A DNA stretch of 64,000 nucleotides from Calonectria ilicicola (GCA_020809705.1 CP085828.1:5704001-5768000); one strand, 5' to 3'. Shown: positions 24,001-35,646, counted from the first letter of the stretch. Numbers and translations: made by a program. The notes: generated by a model from the letters alone, not told the origin.

Positions 24001-25292
24001 ATCATCGGCTGGTTTGTGTGTGTATCAAATATGTACTGAGGAATCTATGGACTCGCCTTGAGTGATTCCGGAAATGAATCTTGGTCTTAAATAATGATCC
24101 GGGATCTAAACCGCAACAAGTTGAATCACGGCATTAAGAGGACGTTTCATGGGAGGTTAGATGAATCAGATTGCTCAAAACATACAAGTGCTCAACTAAG
24201 CACCACAAACACCACGAAAGCCGACATCCTCATCAAATGCGAACATAAACAAAAACAACATCTCAAACAAATACATACGACCATAGGTGCCAGAAAATTC
24301 GGGGTCCCGTCCGCTCCCCCATAGATAAGCTGGCAACCGGCGGATTAGTAGTCAGGTCGGTGATGACTGGTGAAGCCCCGCTGTTGTATGTTTTCGTTTT
24401 TTTTTCTTATTTCTTTTTTGTTCGCTGCGAAATTTCGGGGGGTTTCTTGGCGAGCTTTTTTTTGGTGGATCAACTCTTCAAACACCTTCATTTGCGTACC
24501 CCGCGATTGCGATTCCTAAAACTGCAGCTGTGTCGCCAGTAAAGAGAAATGCCAGTGAGCTATCATATTGGAAAAGGGCCAAGACCAAGGCGCCCCACTT
24601 TGGACAGATAAAAAGGGCAATGCAATGCAATTGGAGTGAGACTTGATGTTGGAATCATCGTAAGACAAACGAATATCTGTGCTCCAGTGGCCAAGCGATG
24701 CAGGGTCGACCCTTGAAGTGAGGGGCAATACAGAAGTTCCCTCTTTAATACGGACGGCGGCGTCCTTTTGCTGCTAATCGTAATTAACCTTGGCAGTATG
24801 CTTAGCTGCGATAGGTGCCAGGCACGCCGATCCCCGGTTGATCAAGGTGATCATTCACAAGGGGAATTGCATAATAGCCAGTCACGTGGGTACCTTTGGC
24901 TAGTTATCTTGGCCCTTGTAGGGATGGTCTAAATCCTATCGGCACAAGGTGTTATCAGTGAGCCTATGGTCCAAGCTTAGCAAACGCCGGTTTTTTGGGA
25001 CCTGCCGTTATCACGCTAGGGTTGCATTCCCAAGCTTGCGAATATTTGCAAAGTTCCCGCAACGTGGGATTTATTCACCAGAACCTCGGAATAGTTACTG
25101 GAAAAGGCAGTTAGTGTCGCATTGCCAAGATGTTTGCGGAGAGCACCAACAGCTGCCGCATTCGGATACCTGCATTAACGCGCCGGCCTGGAATTTTATT
25201 GGCGGATTGAAGCGTGTAGAGTAACAATTGCTGTTTCTCTGTTTGCGTTGCGCCTCCTTTGTCTAAGACGGCGGCCCCTTCAATGTCGCATG
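21091..25292. other. 4.2 kb stretch without a supported gene
   Basis: Open frames here are all under 100 codons, overlap on both strands and show no recognisable domain. A GT-rich run occurs near 22614-22640 and homopolymer A/T runs near 22728-22742, 23268-23285 and 24396-24470. I found no tRNA-like B-box in context and no obvious long terminal repeat. It may contain an unrecognised non-coding RNA or decayed sequence. Confidence 0.4.
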
Positions 25293-25300
25293 TATAAAGG
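25293..25300 (+). promoter_or_regulatory. TATA box of the aminopeptidase gene
   Basis: TATAAAGG lies about 97 bp upstream of the ATG at 25390. Confidence 0.5.
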
Positions 25301-25389
25301 GATTGTCGTGCCTACTCAACAAATAAAATAACTGAAGCTCCTCGCCATTGTCTATCGTTCAGTCTCATCTGCACAATCGGTAATCCAAA

Positions 25390-27027
25390 ATGAGAGCCTC
25401 AATTGCCTCGCTTGCCCTTATCGCTGCGGCCTTGCCGGCCGTGGCCAGCGCCGACGTCGCCGACAAGAAGAAGCCCTACGTCTCGTCAAAGGCGCTGCAG
25501 AAGCTCATCAACCTCGATGATCTTCTCGCAGGATCTCAGAAGCTCCAAGACTTTGCCGACGCAAATGATGGCAACCGTGTCTTTGGCAGCGGCGGCCACA
25601 ACGCCACTGTGGACTATCTTTATGACACACTGGTCAAGACTGGCTATTACAACGTAGTCAAGCAGCCATTCACTGAAATCTTCTCGACTGGATCATCCAA
25701 CATCACCGTGAACGGCAAGGCGATTGACTCCGGTATCATGACCTACACCCCAAGTGGCTCAGTCACCGGAACCATTGTCGCAGTCTCCAACCTTGGCTGC
25801 GATGCCAGCGACTACCCAGCTGAGGCAGACGGCAAAGTTGTACTCATCTCTAGAGGCACTTGCACCTTTGCAACCAAATCACTCAATGCCAAGGCAGCAG
25901 GTGCCGCTGGTGCCATTGTGTACAACAATGTTGACGGTTCTCTGAGCGGCACTCTTGGTGCTGCATTTGGCGATTATGCCCCCATTGCTGGTATCAGCAA
26001 GACCGACGGTGAATCTATCCTTGCGGCACTTGGGGAGGGTGAGGTCACAGTTGACTTTAAGATTGACGCCATTACCGAGGAGCGCGTTAACTTTAACGTT
26101 ATTGCGGAGACAAAGGAGGGTGACCATGACAATGTCCTCGTATTGGGCGGACACTCGGACTCCGTGGCTGCAGGCCCTGGTATCAAGTGAGTAGTCCATG
26201 GCGAGTTTTAATGTATCTTTCTGCTAACCAAACATGCTCTAGCGATGATGGCTCTGGTATTATTGGTGTCTTGAATGTTGCCAAGGCTCTTACCCGCTTC
26301 AGGGTCAAGAATGCCGTGCGATTTGGCTTCTGGGGTGCTGAGGAGTACGGCTTGCTCGGCTCTTACTACTATATCAAGTCAGTCAACAGCTCTGAGACCG
26401 AATTGTCCAAGATCCGGGCCTACCTTAACTTCGACATGGTGCGTTCAACAAATTTTTCCCCCCTGCTCACCTTTATAATATTGGACTCATTTTACTCACA
26501 TACTATTTTAGATTGCCAGCCCCAACTATGTTTACGGTATCTACGACGGAAATGGAGATGCTTTCAACCTGACCGGACCTGCCGGCTCTGATGTTCTCGA
26601 GAAGGATTTCGAGGAGTTCTTTGACGGCCAGGGTGCTGCCCACGTTCCCTCCGAGTTTAGCGGTCGCTCCGACTATGCCGGCTTCATTGAGAACGGAATC
26701 CCCTCAGGTGGTCTCTTTACTGGCGCTGAGGAAATCAAGACTGAGAAGGAGGCTGAGCTATTCGGTGGTGAGGCTGGTGTCGCCTACGACGTGAACTACC
26801 ACCAGGCTGGCGATGACATCAACAACCTGGCTCACGACGCATACCTCCTCAACACCAAGGCTATTGCCAACTCGGTTGCCAAGTATGCTCTGAGCTTCGA
26901 ATCTCTCGGCGCCGTGAACAAGGCCAAGAGAAGATGGATTGGTGACAAGATCCAGTTCTTCCAGCGATCGACCCTCACACACGCCCACTCCCACTCCGGA
27001 CCTTGTGGAAGCGGTCCCAGCCTATAG
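25390..27027 (+). CDS. secreted or vacuolar aminopeptidase, M28A (aminopeptidase Y/Lap2-like)
   Basis: This zinc exopeptidase removes N-terminal residues from peptides. Exons are 25390-26186, 26243-26438 and 26512-27027; both introns restore frame, giving 502 residues. MRASIASLALIAAALPAVAS is a signal peptide. A protease-associated (PA) domain lies around residues 115-225. The M28 metal-site residues are visible: H in GGHSDS, D in NDDGSG, EE in WGAEEYGLLGS, D in YLNFDM and H in NYHQAGDD. Several N-glycosylation sequons and a His-rich C-terminus (THAHSHSGPCG) are typical of the fungal Lap2 branch. Secretion is inferred from the leader. Confidence 0.95.
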
Positions 27028-27738
27028 GTGGAATGGTGTATGTAGATTATTTCCATTGTGCAAGCGTTCAAAAGGCGATTTGTTTTTGCAAGTCTGCGTG
27101 GTTTGTACTATTTTATTAAAATGAGAAGATGAGTTATGATGTACCAACTAGGCTGCAATTCATCCGTGATGTGTCTTTGAATGAAAATTAGCAAATACAC
27201 CTTACTGGCCTTTTTTGCCTGATCAAAATCATATGAACGAAGGAAATAGTTGTCCCGTCAATATGATCGCTGCACTACCAATTAGCGAGTGGAACACCAG
27301 CAAGTGATAGGAACACACAACTTTGGTCGGTGATTGTTGAAAATCGATCTGTACCACGGATCAATTTTTGAATACCCTCCAAGACAAGGCGAGCGTCAGT
27401 TTGGATCATCACCCTGTCAGCAACGGATGATCTGTCAGCCGAGGCGATTCGCTAGATATCATTATTGGCTAATCACTATCCTGATGCTTTGTCGAACTAA
27501 GCCGAAAAATATGACGGGTGTGTTTGGAAATTCAAATAATTGGGTAGGCGTGCATGTATCTAATGAATGGAGTACGCCGGTGGCGCCGAAGGGCATGAAA
27601 GAGGGTAAGCGTTTGAAAACAGTGTTAATTTTAATACCCGAATACTTGATTTAAGATCTCCATGACGCCGCCCACTGCAGATTCATCTATGCTTTCTAAT
27701 CGTTACCCCTCATTCCATAACTCCCAAAGTACACAGCA
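27028..27738. other. intergenic
   Basis: This 0.7 kb stretch lies between two plus-strand genes. A 106-codon frame at 27334-27654 has no recognisable family. Nothing else is supported. Confidence 0.45.
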
Positions 27739-29089
27739 ATGTCAAAACAGTCAGGTATCGTCGTGAATGGCCCAAATGAGCCTTTCGTCATCAGTGATGA
27801 TATTATTTGTCAAACTACAGGTCCAAAGCAAGCTTTAGTTAAATGCCTTGCTGTGGGAATCAATCCAGTGTAAGGCACGAGTTTTATTCACAAGGAATTC
27901 ATACTGAAGTGCACGAAAAGCGAGCCCCTTCAACAGCATTCCGGTCTCTTGGTGAATGATTGGCCGGCGATACTTGGCAGCGACTGTGCAGCTGTCGTCA
28001 TGGAAGTTGATTCGCAATGCACCAAGCTAAAGCCTAGCGACTATGTCTACGGTTGCGCACCTCTTGGCCAAAACAAGTTCACGCCGTTTCAGGACACATT
28101 TCTTGTAGAAGAAAATGTTTTCTTCAAGAAGTCCCCCAATCTCTCTATAGAGGAAACTTGCACCATCGGTGTTGGTCTACTGGTAATGAGCCCGCAATCT
28201 TCCGTCGCACCCTTTTCTTATAATTAATATCCATCCTCGGCCGTACGAAAACTATGTCTAATTGTTTTTCTAGACTTCGGGGCTCTCTCTCATCTCCGGG
28301 TTGGGATTAAAACTTCCCGAGGCAGATGTCAAAGCACCACAAAAGGACGAATGGGTCGTCATCTTGGGCGGCACTGGAAACGTTGGTCAATTCGCTGTTC
28401 AGGTAATCTTCTACCGACTATTCCGAGACAAATGTTCTAATACCCTAAGATTGCCCATCTTTGTGGCTATAAAGTCCTCGCCTCTTGTTCTCCATCTAAG
28501 GAGTCTGTACGTTTGGACTCCTCGAGTCATACCATCAATCCTGTGTGATACTCGCTCACAGTGTCTTAGCTCGCACGCCAGAATGGGGCAACAGAAATCT
28601 TCAACAACAGAGATTCTATTGAGGAGCAATTGTTGCGCATCCGAGAAATAACTGAAGGAAAGTTTGGTAGGATATTCGATTCCACTGCCTACGGCTACGA
28701 AACCATGGTCAAGGCTTTGGAAACTTGTTCTACGGCAGCCAAGAAGTACCTTGCTTCTGTCGATGACTGGTAAAGTTCAAGTCTTGAAACTTCCAAAAAA
28801 AAGTCCCACTAAGCTTTTAAAAAGGTCTGAATTCAAAACGCCTCCATCTATCAAAGAGTACCGAGCGGAGCTTGGTCATCTTTGTCGCGTCGATGAGGCC
28901 CTCGGAGCTGAAGTCACAAACGACATTATTAGCATGATCCCTAAATTTGAAGCCCATCTCAAGGCTGGGGCCCTGAAACCTATCCCACACACGGTTTATG
29001 AAACCGGCTGGGATAAGGTAATCCAAGCTATCCAGGATCTCGAAAATGGCAAGGCTACAAAGAAAATTGTTGTTAGAGTCCAAAACTAG
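27739..29089 (+). CDS. MDR-superfamily zinc-binding-type oxidoreductase (trans-enoyl reductase/quinone reductase-like)
   Basis: This is an NAD(P)H-dependent medium-chain reductase of the type often found as trans-acting enoyl reductases near fungal polyketide genes. Six exons fit: 27739-27869, 27921-28182, 28274-28402, 28450-28506, 28570-28769 and 28825-29089, giving 347 residues. Landmarks are NDWPAILGSDCAAVVME (GroES-like domain), GGTGNVGQFAVQ (Rossmann nucleotide-binding motif) and GWDKVIQAIQDLENGKATKK at the C-terminus. The zinc ligands of true alcohol dehydrogenases are not evident. The first junction relies on a less common AAG acceptor and is the least certain. No polyketide or peptide synthase lies in this window, so the substrate is unknown. 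Confidence 0.85.
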
Positions 29090-29469
29090 TAAGATTCCAA
29101 TAATGTTTGGTCTAAGTCGATGCAGTGTAGGAGTGTTGGTATGCTTGTGGAGGGTAATGAGATTAAGTTTCGTCTGTTTAGCTTTACAACACTAGTGAAC
29201 ATATCTGAATGAAACGATCCCTGTACTTTTCTTCTAGGGATTGATCCTTAAATTTACGGCCTTGCTAGTTGGGGTCACTCGGCAAGCAGAATGAATAATG
29301 CTCATACACAAAAGAAAAGAAGAAACTGGTTCCTAGAGATGCATTTTTACCAACCAATTGGTTATTAAAATATAATTTTTAGTGATCTTGATTACTATTG
29401 ATTTTTCTATTTAGTATCCAGTACTAATCATGCCACATCGTTCCTCGTAATGAGAGCATGTCGATCTAT
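29090..29469. other. short intergenic between convergent genes
   Basis: The MDR gene and the Gly-rich gene converge on this 380-bp, AT-rich stretch, which should hold both 3' untranslated regions. No gene is seen. Confidence 0.5.
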
Positions 29470-30636
29470 TTAGATAGAAAGATTAAATAGGCCACCGAGG
29501 GAGCCGCCGAGGGAGCCGCTCAGCGAACCAAAGACGCTGCCCAACAGGGAGGTAAAGTCGCCTGAGCCGAACCCGCTGATAAGACCGGAGAGACCCTTGA
29601 CGATGCCAGGGATGAGTTGGGCGCAGAGACCGGTCAGAGTGGTGAGAAGCTTGCCAAGAACACCGAAGATGGCAGTGATGTTGGTCTTGACGTCGCCGCT
29701 GAGACCAACGGTACCGACAAGAGACTTAAGGCTACCCAAGACAGTGGTGCAGATTTCAACAGCAACGTTGACGAACTCTTGAATCTCAGCTTCGCCGGTA
29801 ATGTTGACGCCAGCAGCACCAGAGACACTGCCGTGAAGGTTGGTGAGAAGGGACTCGAGCTCGCCAAGGAAGGGGAGTGATGCATTGGCAGCACCTCCAG
29901 CGGAGAGACCGCCGCTAGCAGTTTGACTAAGAAGGCCCTCTGTAGTTCGTTAGTTTAGAATTCAGATCCAACCAATCATTCGATGCGACTTACGGATAGA
30001 TCCAGTGAGCCCCTTGATAGGGGTGAGGCTGCCCGTGAGGGTGCTAAGGAGGTCACCAGCTCCGCCAATACCAGCAGAAGCACCGCCGGAAGCACCACCA
30101 GAAGCACCGCCAGAGGCAGCGCCAGAAGCACCTCCACCAAGGATGCTACCAATACCGCCAGAGGCACCACCGGAACCGCTGCCACCGAGGAGGCCACCGA
30201 GGCCGCCAGAAGCACCACCAGAAGCACCTCCAGATGCGCCACCAGATCCACTGCCGGAGCCACTTCCACCAAGGAGGCCGCCAAGGCCGCCAGATGCGCC
30301 GCCAGATGCACCACCGGATACGCCACCAGATGCGCCACCAGATGCACCGCCCGATGCACCACCAGAGCCGCTTCCGCCGAGAAGACCGCCAAGTCCGCCT
30401 AAACCAGAGGAGGCAGAGTCGCTAGTAGCAGCGGGAGCATAACCCCAAGTGGTGGTGGTAGTCCAAACCGTAGGGGAGGAATCGCCGTTTCCAGAGACAT
30501 CATAGTCTCTAACGGGGTGGTTGTTCAACAAATCCTTGGCATGGAGCTCATCAAGAACTCCAGAAATGCCATCCGCGATAGGCGCGGCAAAGCCGGACGA
30601 AGCCAGAGCGAGAGCGGAGAAGAAAGTAGCCTTCAT
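29470..30636 (-). CDS. secreted Gly/Ser/Ala-repeat protein, probably cell wall associated
   Basis: Exons are 30636-29994 and 29939-29470, joined across a 54-bp intron, giving 370 residues. The N-terminus MKATFFSALALASSGFAAP is a signal peptide. A long low-complexity region of GGASGG, SGSG and LGGLLGG units follows (about residues 75-195). The C-terminal half is an amphipathic domain (ELESLLTNLHGSVSG, then VEICTTVLGSLKSLVG) seen in uncharacterised secreted fungal proteins. No GPI-anchor signal is obvious. The repeat resembles structural wall or matrix proteins; an enzymatic role is unlikely. Function is not known to me. Confidence 0.8.
30055..30405 (-). repeat. degenerate GGA/SGG-encoding tandem repeat
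   Basis: Short units encoding S-G-G-A-S-G-G recur, interleaved with G-L-G-G-L-L-G-G blocks. The GGN/GCN/TCN codon composition also keeps long frames open on the opposite strand. Confidence 0.8.
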
Positions 30637-30777
30637 GGTGAAGAAGTAGAATCGAAATGAAAGGTAAGGTAAAGAATGAATTGGTAAAAGCTATCAAAGC
30701 CTTGTTGTAGAAGAAAGAGTGGAATGATGAGGATGAGAAGAAAGAAGACACTACCTAGCTGAGGCGAGTTGATGGAT

Positions 30778-30785
30778 ACATATAT
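30778..30785 (-). promoter_or_regulatory. TATA-like box of the Gly-rich gene
   Basis: A TATATATG element on the minus strand lies about 145 bp upstream of the ATG at 30636. Confidence 0.35.
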
Positions 30786-32050
30786 ACCAGTTTTGCCTGG
30801 CCTTCATCGACATCATCGTAGGTCATATGTCTGAGCCATGTCCGAGCAACTATTATGCATGACAATGTTCGAAATTGACATTTACACTCTGTCAGTTGTT
30901 TTTGCCAATCTTCACATCATTTTGTTTTGAGTAGGATTGCGGTCAGGCATTAACAGCGGCCTGTGCTAGTTCGTCACTAAACTAGTGCGTGTTTCATCCC
31001 ATACCGTCTCATTCTATCTGCGAGATGGTCTTCATTCAGCCAATGTCATAGCGTACGGCTGTCGGCATTGGTTTGGAGCTTTTCAATGATGACAACTAAC
31101 ACCCTAGGTTGATCGCAAATGCAAATATTCTCAACATCTACTCCAATAGGTGATGCATAATTAATGAAGCTCTCGATTAAACCCACCGGTGGTCATTCTA
31201 GCATTGGGAAAGAGAAAACAACATATTTGTTCGAGGCTGGAGCGGAAATAAGACTTCATATTGGAGGGTCTGGTGCGGTTTTAGGGGTGTGACAGCATCT
31301 GTGCACTAGCCGTAGCTCAACCCTTCGAAATGTGGGACGATCTACACGGAAAATCACGAATCTATCAGAAACAAGGCGTCGGTCAAACCGTGGCCTAATT
31401 GAGCTTGGTTAAGTGGTTCACCAAGGGTTCCATCGTCGTAAATTCTCGAGGCTGCCATTACAGGCCTGACAGGGTTCCCAATGAGGGGCGGAAGCAAGGA
31501 TCTTCCCATATCTAGAGTATTTTTAAACAAAGATGAGTTTTATGTTGAGTAAAACAGCCCTAGCTAGGTGGCTAGGGAATTAGTCTATCTCGAAGTTAAT
31601 TCCGTAGGCAATCGCAATTTTAGGGCGGTTTTGTCAACTCATCACACTGATGAAGGTCAAGAGACCGCCTGCTTAGTCACAGCCATCGAGTAATCTACAC
31701 GGAATACTTCTTGTTTACACACCGTCTCGGGGAAAACAGTGTGCTCCAGTATTAAAAGCCCCTTAGGCATCGAAACAAGATTCAAACATGTTCCGAATTT
31801 AATCGACCAAAGTGTATTATCTGGGGTGTAGGGTAACAGGTGGCTTATGAACCATGCTGATGTTGACCAATGATGGCAATATCTGGCAATATCTGGCACA
31901 ATGGATTCAATAAATGACTTTGTTCATGACCTGTTTCGCTAGTGTAATGATTGATAAATAGAAAGAAAAACTATATAATTTAATGTATTGGGAAGCTGTA
32001 AAATCTCCCCCAAAAATGACGCTATTCATGATTCTCGTTATATATGCTCT
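30786..32050. other. intergenic
   Basis: This 1.3 kb stretch lies between two minus-strand genes. A small tandem duplication of CAATATCTGG occurs near 31876-31896. No supported gene is seen. Confidence 0.45.
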
Positions 32051-33917
32051 TTACCGATATGTGTATGGGGGAGGAGGCAATTCTTTTGCTACCAACTGTG
32101 CATTGCGCTTTCGCCTGAGTCGACAAAGGATACACCCGAAAATTATCAATAGGCAGAGGGATCCAAGACCAGCCGAAAGACCGATAACCAAAGCTCTGTT
32201 TTCGTCAAACCAATTGCTGGAACTGCTACTGGTTATTCCTTCATCGTCGGTATTGGTCAAGTCTCCATCAGCCCCAGTTCCTGTCACATTGCAAGCTTCT
32301 GATCCCGTCCTGGTGGCGCACGCGGGGCCTGATACGAGGGCAACATTCTCATTGTTCCTGAGACAGCTGGTTTCGATCGTGCCTCGGCCAATAGCTGCGC
32401 AAATGGCACCAATTGAGCAAGGCGAAAAATTTCGGATTCCGGATGATGCGGAAGGGTTCATGATATACTGCCCGTTCGCATTGCAGGTGCTGGAGCTCAA
32501 AGGACAACACCCATTACTGGACGAGGTTCCGTCAGAACAAGTGGTCGAGGTGCAGTCGTGAACTGCACCGAAGCTGTGACCGATCTCGTGGGCCATGACT
32601 TGCCATTCCTGGGAGTTTCTGACGACAACGTTTGTAGACGCTGATGTTCGCGTCTCTCCATCCTGTGAAAAAGTCCGTGATCCTTGCGTGCAGACTTCGC
32701 CCATCCAGGAGATACCAACTGTAGAGCCGGTTCGGCAACCGGTCATAAGCATCCATAGCGCATTGCCGTCTTGGTATTGCCCTCGCCAAGACGAAAACAA
32801 ACCGAGACGATCTGAAGTACTGACACTGTCCGAGCATGCAACATTCCAGGCTGTTGAAGAAGTATCGGAGGGGCATGTTGAACTGCTTATTGTGAGATTT
32901 CGAATGGCCAGAGAAATATTGAAACTGTCCTCGTAAACTTGAGATGCCGAGTTGATCTGAGTAAAGATGTTCGCCTCGACATCATCACTGGAATCAAAAT
33001 CCGATGTGTAGGTACAGTCGGTAGCGATGCCAAGCAATGCAATGAGTCGTTCCGTTGGACAGCCGTCGGTGGATCCTATTGTGTCCGTGAGATCGGAGGT
33101 GGTATCCTGGTTGTTCGAGTTGTCATCCCACCACTGTCGCGCTCCAAGTTTGGATGATTCCTCACTTTTTTCAGAGCTGAGGGGAGAGAGGGCCCGGAGG
33201 TCATGGGAAGTGGCCCCCGTCACGCCGCACTGGAGTTCATCGCTCGAGACTCCTCCACGCTTATTCTTGCTCGCATGCTGGTGCTCATCTCCGTCCTTCC
33301 AGGCCACCATATAAGGCTTTGCGGAACGTCGGACAAGGTATTCGTGAGATGGTTGAGCTTTTCTAAAGTTAGAGTCGATCTGAACATGGTAGCGCCCGCC
33401 GTTGATGGTGAATGTTCCCTCAAATAGCGTATCATCCTCAGCCGGGCGAATGGTTATTCTAGCGATGCCGACGTTCCTCCACTGATTGTATGATGTGTAT
33501 CGAACAGAAGTGTATCCTTTGTAAATGTAATGTCGTGATCTCTGAACCGGTCTGGTGTGGGATATTGTTCCATCAGGTCGCAAGTGGTGCACGGTAGCCA
33601 GGTCCGAGAAGATATCGTCATTGGGAACAAGCTGGAGTTTTATCTGGCGCTGGTCACCCTGTAGACTGAACAATAAATCAACATTTGAAGAAACGGATAA
33701 TGTCTCCGATTCTGTTACAACTTTGAAGCTCTCGATCTGTGTGACATGACTGGGTGGGCTCCGGGCGATCGACAAGGCTAATAGCATCAAGGGTTAGTAT
33801 CCGACCGACACTATCAAATCAGAGCCGCAGGACTCCAAGTCTACACATACCCTGAACATCTATTGTGAAAAATAACGTCACCAAAATTATGGCAGTGAAA
33901 TACGTTGATAGAGCCAT
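32051..33917 (-). CDS. ADAM-type zinc metalloprotease, membrane anchored, no visible disintegrin domain
   Basis: This is a metzincin protease of the fungal ADAM/reprolysin group, probably a cell-surface or secretory-pathway sheddase. Exons are 33917-33851 and 33777-32051, joined across a 73-bp intron, giving 597 residues. The order is: signal peptide (ALSTYFTAIILVTLFF), prodomain to about residue 250, catalytic domain with HEIGHSFGAVHD starting at H419, a short Thr/Ser-rich stalk, one membrane helix (about 551-574) and a short basic tail ending PPPPYTYR. Fungal ADAMs I recall are longer and carry a Cys-rich disintegrin module after the catalytic domain; here only about 60 residues separate CLRNNENVALVSGPAC from the membrane helix. 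The PPPPY tail is a potential WW-domain ligand. Family assignment is strong. Confidence 0.93.
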
Positions 33918-34365
33918 GGCCAATCGAACAAGGAGCTAGTGGAGAAGCTGTACTGCGACGGGAGCGTGATTGGTGTGCCCCACGAGGAACTCAAGTAAAA
34001 CTTCTCATGCGACAACACCGAATAGCATCGACAAGCAAGCCCATATTATATCCCAGCTCTCCACTGCCGGGCCATTATAAATTCAGCATCATCTTCGCTG
34101 GCAAACCCAAGCCTCCTCTTCTTGGGCGGCCAATCAGAGCAGGGCAAGGGTTGGTGAACGCGCGGCATCTGGACCCTGAGGGGAATCCCACAGTCAGATT
34201 GGGCTATGTCGCGAAGGAATACGTAGGCTGTGGCTTAGCCACGCCCGCCGAGCCGCTACAATGGATTTCTTTTTTGCAGCTTATATCATCAATCGGCCGC
34301 GGAGCGGGAGTCGCCAAGGCCCAAGCCTTGAATGATCGAGTGGATACCAACAGCGCTCTCCGACG

Positions 34366-34386
34366 GAGCTGGAGACGTCTCAGCTC
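34366..34386. repeat. near-perfect 21-bp palindrome
   Basis: The centre GAGACGTCTC is perfectly self-complementary and the flanking GAGCT/AGCTC arms extend the symmetry. It could be a dimeric factor site or chance. Confidence 0.6.
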
Positions 34387-34393
34387 TAAATCC

Positions 34394-34436
34394 GACAGCG
34401 ATCTTCGATCGGATTTGTCGCCCGATCGAAGCTGTC
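34394..34436. repeat. inverted repeat with short loop
   Basis: The left arm is GACAGCGATCTTCGATCGG and the right arm is the reverse complement of GACAGCTTCGATCGG. The arms pair except for a four-base insertion (GATC) and enclose a loop of about 9 bases. Confidence 0.6.
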
Positions 34437-35628
34437 GCTGGTGAGGGTAATACTGTGTTTCCAGCTTATTTGGTGTTGGTGTTGGAGTTGCATGTGCGAC
34501 GTCATGTCATATTGAAACCCACCGAGTCAGCTGCCGCTTATCCGCGGAGCCGACAAGGAGCGGGCATTTTTGGATATAACTACAGCAAATTCACTAGAGT
34601 TTGGCTTTGTTCCCGGTTCCTCCCCGTGAGAATGACCATCTTTTGCGTTCTTTTGCGCTGGTTGACCGCTTCGTTTGACGGATGAAAAGATTTAAGCTTC
34701 CCCATAGTCTTAATCAGGGCTTAACGCGCGGTCCACTATCCCAGTCGGGGTCATTCCGTCACTCCACTCTTCCGCCGGATATCTCGGGAGAAGGGGGCGA
34801 TGATGCTCACTCAAACTAAACTTTGTTCTTACGGCGATGACAATATGAGAAGGGAAGGGAAAAAGAAACAATAAAGAAATATACCCCGGAGATGCCACCG
34901 GTCCTAACTCCGACATTAATGTGTCACGGGGTCACTTGGCAGACGTCGTACAAGGCTTTTAGTGCTATCTGATTGCGTTTCCCTTGCGCTCGTTCGAGAC
35001 CCTAAGTGACCCCGCAGATCTACGTCAGCGTTGTCAGCTGGTTGCATGAAAACAACTCTAAATGGCTGGCTTGTTACGATATTGGCTCCACAATTCAACC
35101 GAATATTCTCTTCGCTCTACTAGAATTGGGGGCATTTTCGCCGAAAAAAAAACAGAAAACTGGATAGATAACCAAATTAAAAAGTATCGAAGCGAGTAGT
35201 AACACGACAAACTGATAATAAGCATAAATTAAATCATAGATGGAGATAGCAGTTAAACCTGTCTTACGCGTACGAAAGTCTGTCCCAACGTCATTTCGTC
35301 GTCAATCTGGATCGTGATTTATCGAAGAGCTTGTAAATCTCTTTCCTCTTTGAGATTGAGACATGATGTGATATTCGTGAATAGTCTTATGATTTTATTG
35401 AGTTGGCTGCCTCTCAAATGATGCACCTATCCTCCCTTTGTATTGAGCTTTGGCTTGATTTCTTCGTATTCCTAGCGTTCCTCTAGATTCATTCAATTGC
35501 ATCAAACACAAACTTCCCGGAGAAGTTCACTTTTAGTCCCATCATTTTTGTGCTATGATTGCGCTAAAGGGTATTGTCTTTTCCTTCCTTGGGTATTATA
35601 AATGAGAAGCTATATATGATGTGTATAT

Positions 35629-35646
35629 AACCCTAACCCTAACCCT
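35629..35646. repeat. interstitial telomere-like tract, (AACCCT)3
   Basis: Three perfect tandem copies of AACCCT, the complement of the fungal telomere unit TTAGGG, lie inside an AT-rich intergenic stretch with genes on both sides. Confidence 0.8.

Noticed and set aside
29983..30442. Plus-strand Pro- and Ser/Thr-rich frames
   Set aside because: Antisense shadows of the Gly/Ser/Ala repeat. The minus-strand gene has a signal peptide and a spliceable C-terminal domain.
33905..34444. 179-codon plus-strand frame
   Set aside because: It overlaps the start of the ADAM-type gene on the other strand and shows no domain, signal peptide or family resemblance.
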